A DNA stretch of 64,000 nt from Nocardioides alkalitolerans DSM 16699 (GTDB lineage Bacteria; Actinomycetota; Actinomycetes; Propionibacteriales; Nocardioidaceae): the NCBI RefSeq assembly GCF_000426525.1, contig NZ_AUFN01000010.1:682001-746000 (forward strand). The letters are read 5' to 3'. How positions within the stretch are numbered: position 1 is the first letter of the stretch; each line of letters opens with the position of its first letter. The position numbers and the translations under genes are program-made. Shown piece after piece: positions 56,470 to 64,000 of this stretch. The notes under the pieces were generated by a model. That model ran no database searches. It worked only from the letters and a program-made list of their open reading frames with translations, and was not told the origin of the DNA.

Positions 56470-58769
56470 GACTTCTCCAGGTAGGAGGCCTCGGCCGAGG
56501 CCTCGAGCTCGTCGACCGCCGCGGCGACCTGGGGCAGGGCGGTCAGCCGGGGGTCGTCCTCGAGCAGGGCGAGGGCGGCCTCGCGCGCCCGCACGATGGT
56601 CTTCTCGTCGCGCAGCACCCGCAGGGTCTGCAGGCTCGACCGGCGACCGGACTGGGAGACCCCGAGCACGTCGCCCTCGCGCCGCTGCTCGAGGTCGACC
56701 CGGGAGAGCTCGAAGCCGTCGGTGGTCGCGGCCACCGCGTCGAGCCGCTCGCGCGCCGGGGTGCCCGCGTCGGCCCGGCTGACGAGCAGGCAGAGACCCG
56801 GCAGACCGCCCCGGCCCACGCGGCCGCGCAGCTGGTGCAGCTGGGAGACACCGAACCGGTCGGCGTCGAGCAGCACCATCGTGGTGGCGTTGGCGACGTC
56901 GACGCCCACCTCGATCACGGTCGTCGACACCAGCACGTCGATGCTGCCGGCCGCGAACGAGCGCATCACCGCATCCTTCTCGTCGGGTGCGAGGCGTCCG
57001 TGGAGGGCCGCGACCCGGAGGCCGGCGAGCGGTCCGGAGGTGAGCTGGGCGAGCACGTCCTCCACCGCGGCGGCCGGCGGGCGGTCGGCCGGGGCGGCGA
57101 CCTGCTCCCCCGCCGCGTCCAGGTCGAGGGCCTCGACCTCCTCGGCGTCGCGCGACCCGGGCTCGAGGCTGATGCGCGGGCACACGACGTACGCCTGGTG
57201 CCCGGCCGCGACCTCCTCGCGCACGCGCTCCCACACGCGGCCGATCCACGACGGCTGCTCCGCCAGCGGCACGACGGTCGACTGGATCGGCGCGCGTCCG
57301 GCGGGCAGCTCGCTGAGCACCGACGTCTCCAGGTCGCCGAAGACCGTCATCGCGACCGTGCGCGGGATGGGCGTGGCCGTCATGACGAGCACGTGCGGCG
57401 GTGTCTCGGCCTTGCCCGTGAGGGCCGCCCGCTGCTCGACGCCGAAGCGGTGCTGCTCGTCGACGACCACCAGCCCCAGGTCGGCGAAGGCCACCTTGTC
57501 CTCCAGGAGCGCGTGGGTGCCGACCACGATCCCGGCGTCGCCGGTGACGATGTCGAGCAGCGTCGAGCGCCGGTGCGCGGTGCTGCTCGAGCCCGTGAGG
57601 AGGGCGATGCCCGTCGCCTCGTCGGCCCCGCCGAGCATGCCGCCGCCCGCGAGGTCCCCGAGGAGGGCGGTCAGCGAGCGGTGGTGCTGCTGCGCGAGCA
57701 CCTCGGTGGGCGCGAGGATCGCGGCCTGGCCGCCGGAGTCGACGACGCGGAGCATGGCGCGCAGCGCCACCAGCGTCTTGCCGGAGCCGACCTCGCCCTG
57801 CAGCAGGCGGTTCATCGGGTGGTCGGCGGCCAGGTCGGCCTCGATCTCCGCGCCGACCGACCGCTGCCCGGCCGTGAGCTCGAAGGGCAGGCGCGCGTCG
57901 AACGCGGCGAGCAGCCCGCCGACGGTGCCGTCGGGACGGGTGCCGGTGCGGGGGCGTCCGGCGAGCGCGCGGTGCGCCGCCCGGCGACGCGCGAGCACCA
58001 GCTGGGTCACGAGGGCCTCGTCGAACCGGAACCGCATCAGCCCGCGGGTCACGTCGCCGTACGAGTCGGGCTGGTGCACCCGCTCGAACGCCTCCTGGAG
58101 GCCGACGAGCTCGTAGGTGTCCCGCAGGCTCGGGGGCAGCGGGTCGGCCGGGGGCTCCAGCACGGTGAGGGCGAACGCGATCGCGGCCTGCAGGTCCCAC
58201 GACTCGACGCCGGCGGTGCTCGGGTAGACCGGGAAGAGGGCCCGGAGCCCGGCGACCGCGGCCTGTCCCGCCGCGTCCGCGAGGGGCAGCTGGGTCTCGC
58301 CGCGCTCGGCGTACGTCGTGGCCCCGACCCCGTCGAGCGGCACCATCGTCGGGTTGGTCAGCTGCCAGCGGCCGTTGAAGCTGTCGACCTTGCCGATGAA
58401 GACCCCGGTCGTGCCGACCTCGTTGCGGCTGCGGTGGAACTCGGCGCCACCCTTGTGCTTCGAGAAGAAGGTCATGCGCAGGTCGGGCCCGTCGGTCTGC
58501 AGGACCACCTCGACGCGGTACGCCGTGCGTCCGGTCCGGCGGTCGGGGTAGGTGCGCACCGCGCAGTCGGAGACCCGGCCGACCACCGTGAGCGGCTGGC
58601 CCTTCACCAGCTCCTCGACGGCCGTCAGCTCGCCGACCTTGAGGTAGGTGCGCGGGAAGTGGCGCAGCAGGTCGCCGACCGTGTGCAGGCCCAGCGCGTC
58701 CCGGACCTTGGCGACCTTCTTCGCGGCCCCGCCCAGGACCGTCTCCACCGGGGAGTCGAGCGTGATCAC
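56466..58769 (-). CDS. recG: ATP-dependent DNA helicase RecG
   Basis: 767 aa branched-DNA helicase for fork reversal and recombination. The N-terminal wedge domain covers residues 1-250. The helicase core shows LLQGEVGSGKTLVALRAM (Walker A), LVVVDEQHRFGVEQRAAL, VLVMTATPIPRTVA and the later motifs VSTTVIEVGVDVANAT and QLHQLRGRVGRG. The GTG start precedes ITLDSPVETVLG. It is first in recG-rsmD-coaD. Confidence 0.97.
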   Translation of the reverse strand: MITLDSPVETVLGGAAKKVAKVRDALGLHTVGDLLRHFPRTYLKVGELTAVEELVKGQPLTVVGRVSDCAVRTYPDRRTGRTAYRVEVVLQTDGPDLRMTFFSKHKGGAEFHRSRNEVGTTGVFIGKVDSFNGRWQLTNPTMVPLDGVGATTYAERGETQLPLADAAGQAAVAGLRALFPVYPSTAGVESWDLQAAIAFALTVLEPPADPLPPSLRDTYELVGLQEAFERVHQPDSYGDVTRGLMRFRFDEALVTQLVLARRRAAHRALAGRPRTGTRPDGTVGGLLAAFDARLPFELTAGQRSVGAEIEADLAADHPMNRLLQGEVGSGKTLVALRAMLRVVDSGGQAAILAPTEVLAQQHHRSLTALLGDLAGGGMLGGADEATGIALLTGSSSTAHRRSTLLDIVTGDAGIVVGTHALLEDKVAFADLGLVVVDEQHRFGVEQRAALTGKAETPPHVLVMTATPIPRTVAMTVFGDLETSVLSELPAGRAPIQSTVVPLAEQPSWIGRVWERVREEVAAGHQAYVVCPRISLEPGSRDAEEVEALDLDAAGEQVAAPADRPPAAAVEDVLAQLTSGPLAGLRVAALHGRLAPDEKDAVMRSFAAGSIDVLVSTTVIEVGVDVANATTMVLLDADRFGVSQLHQLRGRVGRGGLPGLCLLVSRADAGTPARERLDAVAATTDGFELSRVDLEQRREGDVLGVSQSGRRSSLQTLRVLRDEKTIVRAREAALALLEDDPRLTALPQVAAAVDELEASAEASYLEKS

Positions 58770-58844
58770 CGCGCCCCGCCCCCGTCCGTCGTCTCCACCG
58801 TCACTCCCCCGTCACGCCCGGCCCTGCCGTGCCCGCCCGGCCCC

Positions 58845-60629
58845 TCACTCGACCGAGACCAGCAGCGGGTAGCGCGACTGCCCGCCGTCGTAGGTGACCA
58901 CGTCGACGCCGGGGTGCTCGTGCTCCACGTGGGCCGCGAGGCGGCTGCCGAGGTCGCCGGCGTCCTTGCCGGCGACGATGGTGACGAGCTCGCCGCCGAC
59001 GCCGAGGAGCCGGGTGACGACCTCGACGGCGACGACGAGACGGTCCTGGCCCACGACCGCGAAGTCGCCCGAGACGACGCCCAGCACGTCTCCGGCCTCG
59101 CAGGGTCCGGCGGTGGTGATGGCCCGGCGGACGGCCTCGGTGACCGCGCCGTGGCGGCAGTGGCGGGCCGCGGCGGTCATCTCCACCACGTCCTGCCCGA
59201 AGGCGCGACCGGGCTCGTGCACCGCGAGGGCGGCCAGGCCCTGCACCTGCGCCCGGCTCGGCACGACGGCGACGCGCACGTCACCGTCCTCCTCCGCGGT
59301 GCGTGCGGCCACCTCGGCCGCCCGCACGGAGTCGGGGTCGTTGGGCAGGATGACGACCTCGGCGGCACCGGTGCGGCGCACCGCGTCGAGCAGCATGCCC
59401 GCCGAGGGCCGCTCGCCGGGGCCGCCCGGGACGACGACGGCGCCCGCCTCGCCGAACAGCTTCTCCAGGCCGGGACCCGCGCTGACCGCGACCACCGCGC
59501 GGCCGTGGGGCCGCGTGGTGCGCCCGGCCGTGGCGACGCCCTCGGGGTCGGTCGCGTGGGCGTGGGTGTGCCCGTGGTCCTGCGCCTGGTCGTGACGGGC
59601 GCGGTCGGCGAAGTGGGTGACCCGGATCTGGTGGGGCCGCCCGGCCTCCACGCCGGCCTCGATCGCGGCGCCCACGTCGTCGACGTGCACGTGCACGTTC
59701 CACAGCCCGTCGGTCCCGACCACGACGAGCGAGTCCCCCAGGTCGGCGAGGCGTCCGCGGAGCGCGCGCACCGCGTCGTCGCTGCTGCCGTCGAGCAGGA
59801 ACATCACCTCGTACGCCGGGCCGGCGTGCTCGGGCTCGGCGCCGTCGCCCGTGGGGGCGCCGGCGTGGTCGGAGGTCGGGACCGGGATGGTGCGGCGCCC
59901 CAGGCGTGCCGGCGTCGACAGCGGCCGGCGACCGGTGAGCGCCGTGTCGGCGGCGTCGAGGATGACGGAGAGACCGCGACCGCCGGCGTCGACGACACCG
60001 GCGTCGGCGAGAGCGGGCAGCAGCTCGGGCGTGCGCAGCAGGGCCTCGTGGGCGGCCTCGGCCGCGGCGGCGTACACGTCGCGGGAGCGGGCGCGGGGGG
60101 CCTCGGCGGCGGCGAGCGCCGCGTCGCTGGCCGCCCGGGCGACGGTGAGGATGGTGCCCTCGACGGGATCGCCGACGGCCTCGTAGCTGGCGCGCGTGGC
60201 CTCGGCGAGCGCGCCGGCCACCAGCACCGCGGCGCGGGAGTCGGGGCGGACCCCCTCGAGGTGGCCCGTGACCGCCCCGAGCATCTGGGCGAGGATCACG
60301 CCGGAGTTGCCGCGGGCGCCCAGCAGCGCACCCCGCGCCAGGGCGCGCAGCGCCGCGACGAGCTGCTCCGGGGTCACCTCGGCGGCGTGGACGCGCCCCG
60401 CGTGCCCGTCGGCGGCGATGCCCGCCAGCCCGAGACCGGTCAGCGACTCGCGGAGCGACTCCCGCGCCGCCGACATGGTGAGGAACATGTTGGTGCCCGT
60501 GTCGCCGTCCGGCACCGGGAAGACGTTGAGCGCGTCGATCTCCTCGCGCGCGTCGGCCAGGGCGTCGGTGGCGAGGTCGACGAACCGGACGACGACCTCG
60601 AGGCGCACGGACTGCGCGAGACCAGCCAT
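58845..60629 (-). CDS. DAK2-domain protein, FakA-like fatty-acid kinase subunit
   Basis: 594 aa. The N-terminal DhaL-type nucleotide-binding domain has NVFPVPDGDTGTNMFLTMSA and ARGALLGARGNSGVILAQML. The middle and C-terminal domains include IEAGVEAGRPHQIRVTHFAD and IVAGKDAGDLGSRLAAHVEH. Firmicute FakA with this layout phosphorylates fatty acids bound by FakB (DegV family); no FakB gene is adjacent. A His-rich insert (HDQAQDHGHTHAHA) sits near residue 345. The ATG at 60629 with GAGG upstream is preferred over the GTG at 60647. It lies upstream of recG as in mycobacteria. Confidence 0.88.
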   Translation of the reverse strand: MAGLAQSVRLEVVVRFVDLATDALADAREEIDALNVFPVPDGDTGTNMFLTMSAARESLRESLTGLGLAGIAADGHAGRVHAAEVTPEQLVAALRALARGALLGARGNSGVILAQMLGAVTGHLEGVRPDSRAAVLVAGALAEATRASYEAVGDPVEGTILTVARAASDAALAAAEAPRARSRDVYAAAAEAAHEALLRTPELLPALADAGVVDAGGRGLSVILDAADTALTGRRPLSTPARLGRRTIPVPTSDHAGAPTGDGAEPEHAGPAYEVMFLLDGSSDDAVRALRGRLADLGDSLVVVGTDGLWNVHVHVDDVGAAIEAGVEAGRPHQIRVTHFADRARHDQAQDHGHTHAHATDPEGVATAGRTTRPHGRAVVAVSAGPGLEKLFGEAGAVVVPGGPGERPSAGMLLDAVRRTGAAEVVILPNDPDSVRAAEVAARTAEEDGDVRVAVVPSRAQVQGLAALAVHEPGRAFGQDVVEMTAAARHCRHGAVTEAVRRAITTAGPCEAGDVLGVVSGDFAVVGQDRLVVAVEVVTRLLGVGGELVTIVAGKDAGDLGSRLAAHVEHEHPGVDVVTYDGGQSRYPLLVSVE

Positions 60630-60927
60630 CCGTGCCTCATCCTCCACTCACGCTGCCCGGGAACCGGTGGGAACCCGCGAGCGCGGCTGCGCGGGAGGTG
60701 ACAGATTAGTCGGGCGCGGCGACGGCGCACAGACCGACCGGTGAGCGGATGTGGACGATGCACCGGAACGGGGGCCGGACCCTGCCCGGAACGGGGCGGC
60801 CACGGCGGATTAGCACGTGGCGGCGTCGGTCGGCTACGGTAGCGCGGTTGCCTCGGGGCTGCTGCTCGCTCTGCGGGTCGGCCCCTCGGTGACACTTTCT
60901 CAGTAATCTCGACTTCAGGAGTTCACG

Positions 60928-61113
60928 GTGGCTGCCGTCTGTGACATCTGCGCCAAGAAGCCGGGCTTCGGTCACAACAGGCCGTGGTCGCGGAAGATCA
61001 CGAAGCGTCGCTTCGACCCCAACATCCAGCGCGTCCGCGCGAAGGTCAACGGCACGCCCACGCGCCTCAACGTGTGCACCGGCTGCCTGAAGGCGGGCAA
61101 GGTCACGCGCTGA
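60928..61113 (+). CDS. rpmB: 50S ribosomal protein L28
   Basis: 61 aa: AAVCDICAKKPGFGHNRPWS with a CxxC, KRRFDPNIQRVRAKV, and the second CxxC in VCTGCLKAGKVTR, so this is the zinc-binding form. The GTG start has AGGAG 8 nt upstream. It is divergent from the DAK2 gene across 298 nt with no other coding signal; AGATTA near 60703 (TAATCT on the minus strand) may be the DAK2 -10. Confidence 0.97.
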   Translation: MAAVCDICAKKPGFGHNRPWSRKITKRRFDPNIQRVRAKVNGTPTRLNVCTGCLKAGKVTR

Positions 61114-61131
61114 CCTCTCCCCCTTCGACGT

Positions 61132-61166
61132 CGAGGGCCCGTCCAGCACTGCTGGACGGGCCCTCG
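61132..61166. terminator. bidirectional terminator between rpmB and thiL
   Basis: Perfect 17-nt arms CGAGGGCCCGTCCAGCA and reverse complement around one base, centred between the two convergent stops. It can end transcription from both sides; GTCATTCC follows on the plus strand. Confidence 0.75.
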
Positions 61167-61192
61167 TCATTCCTGCGCCGCGTCCCCGCGGG

Positions 61193-62191
61193 TCAGAAGT
61201 GGCTCCAGCCCGGCACCCCGTCGTACGGCGCGCCATCGACGGTGACGAGCGGACCGTCGGCCCCGTCGAGGTCGGTGACCGCGCCGACGACCGCCCAGCC
61301 CTCGGGCAGGTCGGCGTCGGCGGGGAACGTCGCCAGCAGCGCGTGGTCGTCGCCGCCCGTGAGCACGAACCCGAGCGCGTCGGACCCCAGGGCGGCGCTC
61401 ACCGCCTGCAGCGGCTCGGGGATCTCGAACGCCTCGGTGCGCAGGTCGAGGTGCACCAGCGAGGCCCGCGCGAGGTGTCCCGCCTCGGCGAGGAGCCCGT
61501 CGGAGATGTCGATGAGCGCGGTCGCCCCGGCCGCCGCGGCGGCCGGCCCCGCGTCGTACGGCGGCGCGGGTCGCCGGTAGGCCTCCACCAGCACGCGCGG
61601 CGAGCGGAAGCCGCGGCCGAGAACGGCCAGCCCTCCCGCGGCCCAGCCCTGACGACCGCAGAGCGCCACCACGTCGCCCGGGCGCGCCCCGGACCGCAGG
61701 ACGGGCGCCTGCGTGCACGTGCCGAGCACGGTGACGGCCGCGACGATCTCCTCCGCGCGGGTCACGTCGCCGCCGACGACGACCGCGCCGACGCTCTGCG
61801 CCTCCGCCGCGAAGCCCTTCGTGAAGTCGACGACCCAGGCGAGCGGCAGGTCGCCGGGGAGGGCGAGCCCGAGCGTGAGGGAGGTGGCGCGCCCGCCCAT
61901 GGCGTTGATGTCGGAGATGTTCTGCGCCGCGGCGCGGTGGCCGACGTCGACCGCCTCCGACCAGTCGCGGCGGAAGTGCCGGTTCTCCACGACCATGTCG
62001 GTGGAGACGACCACGTGGCCCTTGCGGATGCGCAGCACCGCGGCGTCGTCGCCGGGCCCCACGAGCACGTCCTCGCCCCCGGCGGGCAGCAGCGCCGTGA
62101 GCGCGTCGATGAGCGCGAACTCGCCGACCTCGGAGAGCAGGGCGTCGCGCGGGAGCGGGGCGGGAGTCGGGGACGGGGCCATGGCGACCAT
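61193..62191 (-). CDS. thiL: thiamine-monophosphate kinase
   Basis: 332 aa; it makes thiamine diphosphate. It shows GEFALIDALTALLP, VLVGPGDDAAVLRI, STDMVVENRHFRRDWS, AAAQNISDINAMGGRA, VVGGDVTRAEEIV, ALIDISDGLLAEAGHLA and LTGGDDHALLATFP, all expected for the PurM-like fold. The ATG at 62191 or the one at 62182 may serve. It is convergent with rpmB and divergent from the RAM-domain gene. Confidence 0.95.
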   Translation of the reverse strand: MVAMAPSPTPAPLPRDALLSEVGEFALIDALTALLPAGGEDVLVGPGDDAAVLRIRKGHVVVSTDMVVENRHFRRDWSEAVDVGHRAAAQNISDINAMGGRATSLTLGLALPGDLPLAWVVDFTKGFAAEAQSVGAVVVGGDVTRAEEIVAAVTVLGTCTQAPVLRSGARPGDVVALCGRQGWAAGGLAVLGRGFRSPRVLVEAYRRPAPPYDAGPAAAAAGATALIDISDGLLAEAGHLARASLVHLDLRTEAFEIPEPLQAVSAALGSDALGFVLTGGDDHALLATFPADADLPEGWAVVGAVTDLDGADGPLVTVDGAPYDGVPGWSHF

Positions 62192-62323
62192 CCCACCAGA
62201 GCCCGCCGCCACGACGACGCGCGGCACGCGGGTCCGTCCGGGACCCGGGGCGCCGGTACAGTTCGCGCACCGGTCGTGGCTGTCCCCGCCCCGCCCCCGT
62301 CCCCGCGAAGGAGTGCGCCGCAG

Positions 62324-62560
62324 ATGAGCGTGCAGGCCTACATCCTGATCCGCACCGACCAGGCGAAGGCGGCCCAGGTGGCCGCCTCGATCGCCGAGAT
62401 GCCCGGCGTGACGCTGTCCGACGACGTCACCGGTCCGTACGACGTGATCGTGCGCGCCGAGGCCGTCGACGTCGACGCCCTCGGCCGCGACGTCGTGGCG
62501 CCCATCCAGGAGCTCGACGGGATCGACCGCACGCTCACGTGCCCCGTCGTCCACCTCTGA
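62324..62560 (+). CDS. stand-alone Lrp/AsnC ligand-binding (RAM) domain
   Basis: 78 aa: QAYILIRTDQAKAAQVAASI, PGVTLSDDVTGPYDVIVRAEA, then DALGRDVVAPIQELDGIDRT. This is the C-terminal effector-binding domain of Lrp-family regulators without the DNA-binding half. GCGAAGGAGTGCGCCGCAG precedes the ATG. Such small proteins may bind amino acids or mix into Lrp oligomers. It is followed after 2 nt by the DUF3515 gene. Confidence 0.88.
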   Translation: MSVQAYILIRTDQAKAAQVAASIAEMPGVTLSDDVTGPYDVIVRAEAVDVDALGRDVVAPIQELDGIDRTLTCPVVHL

Positions 62561-62562
62561 GG

Positions 62563-63066
62563 GTGCGTACGACGCACCGCCGCCTCGCCCCCGCGGGTGC
62601 GGCGCTGCTGCTCCTCGCGCTCGTCGGGTGCTCGGCCGGACCCGTGCGCGTCGAGGGCGTCCCGACCGTGGACGACCCCGACCTGAGCGCCGACGACCGC
62701 GCCGCCTGCGAGGACCTGGTGGCCGACCTGCCCGCCACCGTCGCCGGCGAGGAGGAGCGGGAGATCACCCCCGAGGGCGTCCTGGCCCGCGGCTGGGGCG
62801 AACCCGCCATCGTCGTGCTCTGCGGCGCCACGATGCCGGCGTCGTTCAGCGAGATCTCCGACTGCGAGGAGGTGGGGGGCGTCGGCTGGTACGCACCGCC
62901 CGCCGCCTACCGCGACCAGACGGCCGACGCCGTCATCACCACCATCGGGTTCGAGCCGATCGTGCAGATCCGGCTGCCCGCCGAGCACCGACCCCCGGTC
63001 GAGGCAATGGTCGACATCGCGCCCGCCGTGCTGGCGAACGCGACGCTGGTCGACCCCTGCGTCTGA
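62563..63066 (+). CDS. DUF3515 lipoprotein
   Basis: 167 aa. The lipoprotein signal RRLAPAGAALLLLALVGC has a lipobox Cys near residue 24. The rest is an actinobacterial domain with DLSADDRAACEDLVADLP, WGEPAIVVLCGATMP and YRDQTADAVITTIGFEP. The function is unknown. The GTG at 62563 sits 2 nt after the previous stop. The neighbour ddl converges on it, as in mycobacteria (Rv2980/ddlA). Confidence 0.87.
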   Translation: MRTTHRRLAPAGAALLLLALVGCSAGPVRVEGVPTVDDPDLSADDRAACEDLVADLPATVAGEEEREITPEGVLARGWGEPAIVVLCGATMPASFSEISDCEEVGGVGWYAPPAAYRDQTADAVITTIGFEPIVQIRLPAEHRPPVEAMVDIAPAVLANATLVDPCV

Positions 63067-63082
63067 GGCCCGTCCGGCAGTC

Positions 63083-64000
63083 TCAGCGCAGGCCGACGTC
63101 GCGGGCGAGCGCGAGCCGCACGAGCCGGTCGACGAGCGTCGGGTAGTCGACGCCGCTCGCGGCCCACATGCGCGGGAACATCGAGAGGCTCGTGAAGCCC
63201 GGCATGGTCTCGACCTCGTTGATGACGACCCGCCCGTCGGGGAAGACGAAGAAGTCGACGCGGGCGAGGCCCTCGCAGTCGAGGGCCTCGAACGCCGCCA
63301 CCGAGAGGGCGCTCACCCGGGCGGCGACGTCGTCGGGCAGGTCGGCCGGCACGTCGAGCGCCGTGTTCTCCTCGGGGAGGTACTTGGCCTCGAAGTCGTA
63401 GAACGCGTGGCCCTCCGCGACGCGGATCTCCGCGAGGGCGCTGGTCACGTGGTCGTCGTGGCCCTCCCCCGCGAGCACCCCGCACTCGATCTCGCGGGCC
63501 CCGACCGCGGCGGCCTCGACGAGCACCTTGGGGTCGTGCCGGCGGGCCTCGTCGAGCGCGGCGTCCAGGTCGGCGAGGTCGTCGACGCGGGTGATGCCGA
63601 AGCTGGAGCCGGCCCGGGCGGGCTTGACGAAGACCGGCAGGCCGAGGTCGGCGACGCGGCGTCGTACGCCCGCCTCGTCCCGGGCCCAGTCGCGCGGCGT
63701 CACGCTCACCCAGGGCAGCACCGGGAGGCCCGCGGCCTCGAAGAGGCGCTTCATGAACTGCTTGTCGGTGCCGACCGCGGAGGAGAGCACGCCGGCCCCG
63801 ACGTACCGCACCCCGGCCATCTCCAGGAGGCCCTGCAGGGTGCCGTCCTGCCCGAACGGCCCGTGCATGACGGGGAAGACGACGTCGACCTCGCCGAGCA
63901 CGTGGGGCACCTCGTCGGCCGGGCTCACGACGAGCTCGGGCGAGGCGCCGGGGCTGAGCTGCACGGACTCCTCGCCCTGCACGGTCGGCAGCGCGCCGCC
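63083..64000 (-). CDS. ddl: D-alanine-D-alanine ligase (5' end outside window)
   Basis: Partial: about 306 C-terminal residues visible; the start lies beyond 64000. It makes the D-Ala-D-Ala dipeptide for peptidoglycan. ATP-grasp motifs are VDVVFPVMHGPFGQDGTLQG, LPVFVKPARAGSSFGITRV, YDFEAKYLPEENTALDVPA, GLARVDFFVFPDGRVVINEV and ETMPGFTSLSMFP. Typical full length is 350-380 residues, so roughly 60 are missing. Confidence 0.95.
   Translation of the reverse strand, partial: GGALPTVQGEESVQLSPGASPELVVSPADEVPHVLGEVDVVFPVMHGPFGQDGTLQGLLEMAGVRYVGAGVLSSAVGTDKQFMKRLFEAAGLPVLPWVSVTPRDWARDEAGVRRRVADLGLPVFVKPARAGSSFGITRVDDLADLDAALDEARRHDPKVLVEAAAVGAREIECGVLAGEGHDDHVTSALAEIRVAEGHAFYDFEAKYLPEENTALDVPADLPDDVAARVSALSVAAFEALDCEGLARVDFFVFPDGRVVINEVETMPGFTSLSMFPRMWAASGVDYPTLVDRLVRLALARDVGLR

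Noticed and set aside
60648-60927. tRNA or other RNA gene upstream of rpmB
   Set aside because: No cloverleaf or CCA-type end; only promoter-like hexamers are present.

Overview
The window is a very GC-rich stretch of actinobacterial chromosome that carries almost only housekeeping genes. Gene order (rlmN-cdsA-frr-pyrH-tsf-rpsB, xerC-dprA-yifB-yraN, DUF2469-rnhB-lepB-rplS-trmD-rimM-KH-rpsP, ffh, glnD-glnB-amtB, ftsY-smc, mutM-rnc-rpmF-yceD, coaD-rsmD-recG-DAK2, rpmB, thiL, ddl) follows the backbone known from Mycobacterium and other Actinobacteria. Many GTG starts, 4-nt ATGA/GTGA overlaps, leaderless promoters and a TrmD-GNAT fusion fit a Nocardioides-like member of the Propionibacteriales. 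This placement is inference, because no marker rRNA is present. No rRNA, tRNA, CRISPR array, prophage, insertion sequence or integrase island was seen.

Layout. 0-9.7 kb is the most variable part: a dimethylargininase, a YeeE/YedE sulfur-compound transporter, a protein resembling only the first third of an acyl-CoA synthetase, an ABC exporter operon with its own small XRE regulator and a promoter-embedded palindrome, a GT4 glycosyltransferase, a TetR regulator, rlmN and a proline/glutamate-repeat membrane protein. 9.7-14.3 kb is the cdsA-frr-pyrH and tsf-rpsB translation block. 14.6-22.5 kb holds an M23 peptidase, a 61-bp tandem repeat array, xerC, the DNA-uptake/processing genes dprA, yifB and yraN, and an orphan TadE/TadG pair. 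22.5-27.8 kb is the rnhB-lepB-rplS and trmD-rimM-KH-rpsP block. 28-35 kb is a peptide-type ABC importer (SBP, two permeases, fused ATPase) interrupted by an opposite-strand PH-domain gene. 35-46 kb carries an amidohydrolase, a NYN protein, ffh, the nitrogen operon amtB-glnB-glnD with a GlnR-type box, an SGNH acyltransferase and ftsY. 46-64 kb carries smc, a thioesterase, an MFS carrier, mutM-rnc-rpmF-yceD, coaD-rsmD-recG, a FakA-like DAK2 protein, rpmB, thiL, a stand-alone RAM domain, a DUF3515 lipoprotein and the 3' part of ddl.

Working together: Ffh and FtsY (SRP pathway) with LepB handle export. FtsY, SMC and RNase III are encoded close together. AmtB, PII and GlnD form the ammonium-sensing circuit. 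RpsB, Tsf, PyrH, Frr, RplS, RpsP, RimM and TrmD serve translation. DprA, YifB and YraN are DNA-uptake/recombination proteins and lie next to Tad-type pseudopilin genes.

The least expected signal is a bipartite direct repeat, CGTCC(C/A)CAGG twice at exactly 28-bp spacing. It sits upstream of the M23 peptidase, yifB-dprA and yraN, each time on the strand of the downstream gene, and may mark a small DNA-uptake-related regulon. Other notable points are the 61-bp tandem repeats between convergent genes, the TrmD-GNAT fusion, an oversized DppB-type permease, and a shared TGGCAGAATNACC motif before rplS and rpsP.
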